A stretch of 6,278 nt of DNA from Burkholderiaceae bacterium. Lineage in GTDB: Bacteria > Pseudomonadota > Gammaproteobacteria > Burkholderiales > Burkholderiaceae_C. This document shows positions 5,887 through 6,278 of the stretch, in pieces; positions within the stretch are counted from its first letter, which is position 1; each line of letters opens with the position of its first letter. Where the stretch lies: NCBI GenBank assembly GCA_023262365.1, contig JALRBF010000345.1, positions 1 through 6,278 on the forward strand. The letters are read 5' to 3'. The translations under genes were made by a program, and so were the position numbers. The notes under the pieces are model-generated. The model was given only the letters and a program-made list of their open reading frames with translations, had not been told where the DNA came from and searched no databases.

Positions 5887-6278
5887 AGCACGCCTGTCGC
5901 AGGCACAACCGTTGCTGTGCCCTGGGGTGTACGACCCCCTAAGTGCCTTACTGGCGCAGCAGGCCGGATTTGAAGGCTTGTATTTGTCGGGCGCCTCGAT
6001 CGCTTACACCCAATTGGGCCGCTCCGATATTGGCCTGACCACCTACAGCGAGGTCAGTCAGGTGTTAGCCCGCATCACCGAGCGGGTAGATTTGCCTGTG
6101 GTGGTGGATGCCGACACCGGCTTTGGCAACGCGTTGAACACGCAGCGTACGGTGCGCGGGCTTGAGCGCGCCGGGGCGGCCATGATTCAACTTGAAGACC
6201 AAGATTTTCCTAAACGCTGCGGCCACCTAAGCGGCAAACGCTTGGTTAGCGTGGGTGAAATGCAAGGCAAACTGCGCG
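5876..6278 (+). CDS. Isocitrate lyase/PEP mutase superfamily enzyme (2,3-dimethylmalate/2-methylisocitrate lyase-like), N-terminal part
   Basis: An open frame of 134 codons starts at ATG 5876 and runs off the right edge; full members are about 280-300 residues, so roughly half is present. Motifs in order: CPGVYDPLSALLA (15-27) of the first TIM-barrel strand; YLSGAS (36-41), which binds the 2-oxo acid/carboxylate; DIGLTTYSE (51-59); VVVDADTGFGN (75-85), with Asp78 and Asp80 as the likely Mg2+ ligands; and QLEDQDFPKRCGHLSGK (105-121), whose KRCGH (113-117) holds the Cys115 general acid of the lyase branch. The enzymes are cytosolic and cleave or form C-C or P-C bonds next to pyruvate or oxaloacetate enolates. 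The intact KRCGH favours a lyase (2-methylisocitrate, 2,3-dimethylmalate or a related substituted malate) over PEP mutase. Automatic pipelines often name such proteins oxaloacetate decarboxylase or carboxyphosphonoenolpyruvate phosphonomutase; that cannot be excluded because the specificity-determining C-terminal half is missing. Operon partnership with an aconitase-type hydratase fits a substituted malate as substrate. Confidence 0.9.
   Translation, partial: MTLKARLSQAQPLLCPGVYDPLSALLAQQAGFEGLYLSGASIAYTQLGRSDIGLTTYSEVSQVLARITERVDLPVVVDADTGFGNALNTQRTVRGLERAGAAMIQLEDQDFPKRCGHLSGKRLVSVGEMQGKLR

Overview
The window is GC-rich, and every stretch of it is coding on the + strand. Style points to a proteobacterium, probably Burkholderiales/Comamonadaceae-like: GC-rich third positions combined with a strong preference for TTT (Phe) and frequent TTG (Leu), good Shine-Dalgarno sites, and ATGA or TGATG gene junctions. 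This assignment rests on codon style and protein resemblance only and is tentative.

Layout, left to right: (1) the last 51 codons of an aconitase-superfamily small subunit (LeuD/HacB/DmdB-like swivel domain), cut by the left edge; (2) a hydantoinase B/oxoprolinase subunit (148-1821); (3) a hydantoinase A/oxoprolinase subunit with the ATPase-type fold (1818-3887); (4) an isochorismatase-fold 'cysteine hydrolase' in which the catalytic Cys position reads Gly (3887-4480); (5) a fumarate-reductase/succinate-dehydrogenase-type FAD-dependent oxidoreductase (4486-5886); (6) the first 134 codons of an isocitrate lyase/PEP mutase superfamily enzyme with an intact KRCGH lyase signature, cut by the right edge (5876-6278). 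The gaps are -11, -4, -1, +5 and -11 bp, so this is almost certainly one translationally coupled operon, cut at both ends. There is no intergenic space for a promoter, terminator, RNA gene or repeat, and no stretch over a few bases lacks a gene. No mobile element, tRNA, rRNA or CRISPR array was seen.

How the genes may work together (inference): HyuA/HyuB would use ATP to open a cyclic amide or imide. The isochorismatase-fold protein would act on the ring-opened product. The flavoprotein would set or remove a C=C bond next to a carboxylate. The aconitase-type hydratase would add water to a substituted maleate, and the ICL-type lyase would split the resulting substituted malate to a 2-oxo acid plus a carboxylate. 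The last two steps mirror the dimethylmaleate hydratase/2,3-dimethylmalate lyase pair of nicotinate fermentation. HyuA/HyuB plus an isochorismatase-fold amidase recalls the N-methylhydantoin/N-carbamoylsarcosine route. I know of no described pathway that combines all six components in this order, so the cluster is a candidate for an undescribed catabolic route, possibly for a cyclic imide or lactam. The substrate cannot be read from the sequence.
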